A DNA stretch of 7,284 bases from JBPCPM01 sp050999155 (GTDB taxonomy: Bacteria; Actinomycetota; Thermoleophilia; Solirubrobacterales; 70-9), in the NCBI GenBank assembly GCA_050999155.1, contig JBPCPM010000074.1, positions 1-7,284 on the forward strand. The letters are read 5' to 3'. Made by a program: the position numbers and the translations under genes. The notes beneath the pieces were generated by a model. That model did not search any database, had not been told where the DNA came from, and saw only the letters and a list, made by a program, of their open reading frames with translations. Positions 6,090 through 7,284 of this stretch are shown piece after piece (within the stretch, counting starts at the first letter, position 1; each line of letters begins with the position of its first letter).

Positions 6090-7065
6090 GACCGTCGCGG
6101 CGGACGAAGGTGGCGTGCTGCTCGGTCAGCAGCTTGGCCAGCTCGTCCTGGTCGACGTCGAGGACGGGCGTGCGCACCAGCGTGGGCAGCTCGCTGACGT
6201 CGAACCCGAACGGCTCGGCCCTGGCCGCCCAGCGCTCACGCAGCTCCGACTCGGACACGTGCTCGCCCTTGGTGGTTCGGGTGTCGAGGGCGGCGGCCTG
6301 TGCGCCCTTGGCCGACGTCGTGCCGTGCTGCTCCATGGCGGCGACGATCTGCTGGCGGCGGTGGGAGAAGTCCCGGCGCAGCGCCGGTGGCACGCCGGCG
6401 ACGTCGGCGTGGCCCTGCGCCACCTCCTCGAACAGCAGCCCCGTCGACTGCGCCAGCTCGTGGCGGAGCACGGCCTGGTAGACGAAGCCGGCGGTGCGAC
6501 CATGGCGGTAGAGCTCCCGATTGTCCAGCGCCGTCCACCGGCCGTCGGGGCCCTCGGCCATGTTGGCGATGAGGACGTGGGTGTGCAGCGCCGGGTCGCC
6601 GGCACGGCTGGTGCGGTGGCGGAAGGCCGCGCCCACGAAGCCGTCGGCCTCGCACACTTTGGCGCCCCAGTGGCCCCGCCGCACCGCGCAGGCGTGGCGC
6701 TCCAGGTATTCGATGGCCTGGTCGACGGCCCGGTCGTGGCACGCGACGACGGCCTCGGCTGTGGCCTCGTCGCCCAGCCCCCAAACCAACGAGATCGACT
6801 TCGGCGCCGACAGGGTGAGGTCCATCCCCGGCCGGCTGGTCTTGGTCTCCCGCAGTGGCTCGTCCGTGCCAGGGCGCAGTCCGGAGAGCACGGCGCGGAG
6901 GTCGTCGGTGCCGACCCGGCCGTGCAGGCCGAGCCTTGCCGCGCCGTGGCCGAGCCAGCGACCGGGAACTTCGCCGACGTGGAGGTAGTAGTCCTCGGCG
7001 CCGTTGAGGACCTCTTCGAGGTAGTAGGCCTCTTGGCCGAGGCTCAGGCGGCCGATGCTCAGCAT
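5935..7065 (-). CDS. MobF (TrwC/TraA-type) relaxase domain, frame lost at about 6093
   Basis: Relaxases nick oriT and stay covalently joined to the DNA strand through tyrosine. The N-terminus (MLSIGRLSLGQEAYYLEEV) carries paired tyrosines Tyr14/Tyr15 and Tyr26/Tyr27, as in TrwC. Next come LTLSAPKSISLVWGLG (residues 84-98) and the three-histidine metal site H150, H161 and H163 in FRHRTSRAGDPALHTHVLI. Real homology ends at residue 324 (TFVRRD); the last 52 residues are out-of-frame Arg/Gly-rich sequence. ATG 7065 was chosen because the relaxase fold starts there, AGAGGG lies 7 bases upstream, and the 33 extra codons from ATG 7164 overlap the preceding gene and look non-coding. The helicase half continues in another frame from 6092. 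Confidence 0.92.
   Translation of the reverse strand: MLSIGRLSLGQEAYYLEEVLNGAEDYYLHVGEVPGRWLGHGAARLGLHGRVGTDDLRAVLSGLRPGTDEPLRETKTSRPGMDLTLSAPKSISLVWGLGDEATAEAVVACHDRAVDQAIEYLERHACAVRRGHWGAKVCEADGFVGAAFRHRTSRAGDPALHTHVLIANMAEGPDGRWTALDNRELYRHGRTAGFVYQAVLRHELAQSTGLLFEEVAQGHADVAGVPPALRRDFSHRRQQIVAAMEQHGTTSAKGAQAAALDTRTTKGEHVSESELRERWAARAEPFGFDVSELPTLVRTPVLDVDQDELAKLLTEQHATFVRRDGRAGPSPGRHPGRVARRARARGRRHGCQPARRGRSRGPLDDAGDAGAGAPYR
6092..6093 (-). other. Single-base frameshift between relaxase and helicase domains
   Basis: On the minus strand CGCCGCGAC-G-GTCGTGCGG carries one G too many. Removing it joins RRD to VVRALAQ and restores one frame from 7065 to 4659 (801 codons plus stop). No slippery heptamer is visible, so programmed frameshifting is unlikely. 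A mutation or an assembly error fits better. Confidence 0.75.
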
Positions 7066-7096
7066 GGCGAGCCCTCTGGGCGCGTGACGGCCCGGG

Positions 7097-7108
7097 GCAC
7101 CCTGGTGC
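7097..7108. repeat. Inverted repeat in the gap before the relaxase gene (possible oriT part)
   Basis: GCACC-CT-GGTGC is a perfect 5-bp inverted repeat in the 76-bp gap (7066-7141) between the excisionase-like gene and the relaxase gene. Origins of transfer often lie next to the relaxase gene and contain inverted repeats bound by it. I cannot see a nic site, so oriT is a suggestion only; it could instead be an operator for the helix-turn-helix protein. Confidence 0.3.
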
Positions 7109-7141
7109 AAGTGTGTGGAAGGGCTGTTGGGCGCGGCACGG

Positions 7142-7284
7142 CTAGCTCGCCTCCTCGGCGCCATGGCCGTCGATGAACTCCTCGACGGACCGGCGGGAGA
7201 AGATCCAGCGGCCTCCGATGCGGCGGACGAGGACCGGGCTGCGGCCCTGTCGCGCCAGCCGGCGGAGGGTGTGGGCAGTCGTGC
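7142..7284 (-). CDS. Excisionase-family helix-turn-helix DNA-binding protein, 5' end beyond window
   Basis: From the right edge the minus strand reads 46 residues to a TAG at 7144-7142: TTAHTLRRLARQGRSPVLVR, then RIGGRWIFSRRSVEEFIDGH and GAEEAS. This is the second half of an excisionase-like (HTH_17/MerR-type) domain, where the recognition helix (TLRRLARQG) is followed by a wing (VLVRRIGGRWIFSR) and a closing helix (SVEEFID). The N-terminus is missing. Such proteins direct integrase toward excision or regulate transfer genes, and its place upstream of the relaxase fits an integrative element in which an integrase gene could lie beyond the edge. It probably belongs to the same operon as the relaxase. 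Confidence 0.82.
   Translation of the reverse strand, partial: TTAHTLRRLARQGRSPVLVRRIGGRWIFSRRSVEEFIDGHGAEEAS

Noticed and set aside
7066..7164. 33-codon N-terminal extension of the relaxase from ATG 7164
   Set aside because: It overlaps the end of the excisionase-like gene, is Arg/Pro/His-rich and unlike relaxase N-termini, which begin at the MLSIGRLS segment.
6019..7176. 385-codon plus-strand open frame opposite the relaxase
   Set aside because: The minus strand has clear relaxase motifs here; the plus frame is their antisense shadow.
1..7284. CRISPR arrays, tRNA or rRNA genes, insertion sequences
   Set aside because: No regularly spaced repeats, no tRNA-like cloverleaf sequence, no rRNA motifs and no transposase-like protein were seen.

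Overview
The window is high-GC DNA with strongly GC-biased third codon positions. The genes resemble the conjugative or mobilizable accessory DNA of high-GC Actinomycetota, possibly Acidimicrobiia-like; that taxonomic guess is inference from composition and protein style only. It looks like part of an integrated mobile element or plasmid.

Right half (about 2890-7284, all minus strand): a DNA-mobilization operon. In order of transcription it holds the C-terminal part of an excisionase-like helix-turn-helix protein (cut by the window edge), a 76-bp gap containing a short inverted repeat, a MobF (TrwC/TraA type) relaxase-helicase, a 60-residue single-pass membrane protein, and a VirD4/TraG-type coupling ATPase. 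The relaxase would nick and lead the DNA strand, the helicase would unwind it, and the coupling protein would deliver it to a membrane channel. No mating-pore genes (VirB4, VirB6 and so on) are visible, so the element either has them elsewhere or borrows them. The operon shows damage: a one-base insertion separates the relaxase and helicase halves, and the coupling protein has an early TAA in a locally frame-shifted stretch with its missing tail still readable downstream.

Middle (about 2361-2890): a gap between convergent genes with no clear intact gene, holding possible hairpins and a frame-disrupted small reading frame.

Left half (1-2360): a divergent module. On the plus strand is a 299-residue protein that joins a ribbon-helix-helix DNA-binding head to a helical TPR-like body. 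On the minus strand is a PemK/MazF-like ribonuclease toxin with a good promoter and ribosome binding site, followed 5 bp later by a long gene, running off the left edge, for an unrecognised protein with several Gly/Ala-rich probable membrane segments. No ordinary MazE-type antitoxin is seen. TGAYGTCA repeats and an inverted repeat lie at the start of the ribbon-helix-helix gene and suggest autoregulation. This three-gene unit is the best candidate for an undescribed toxin-antitoxin or defence-like arrangement.
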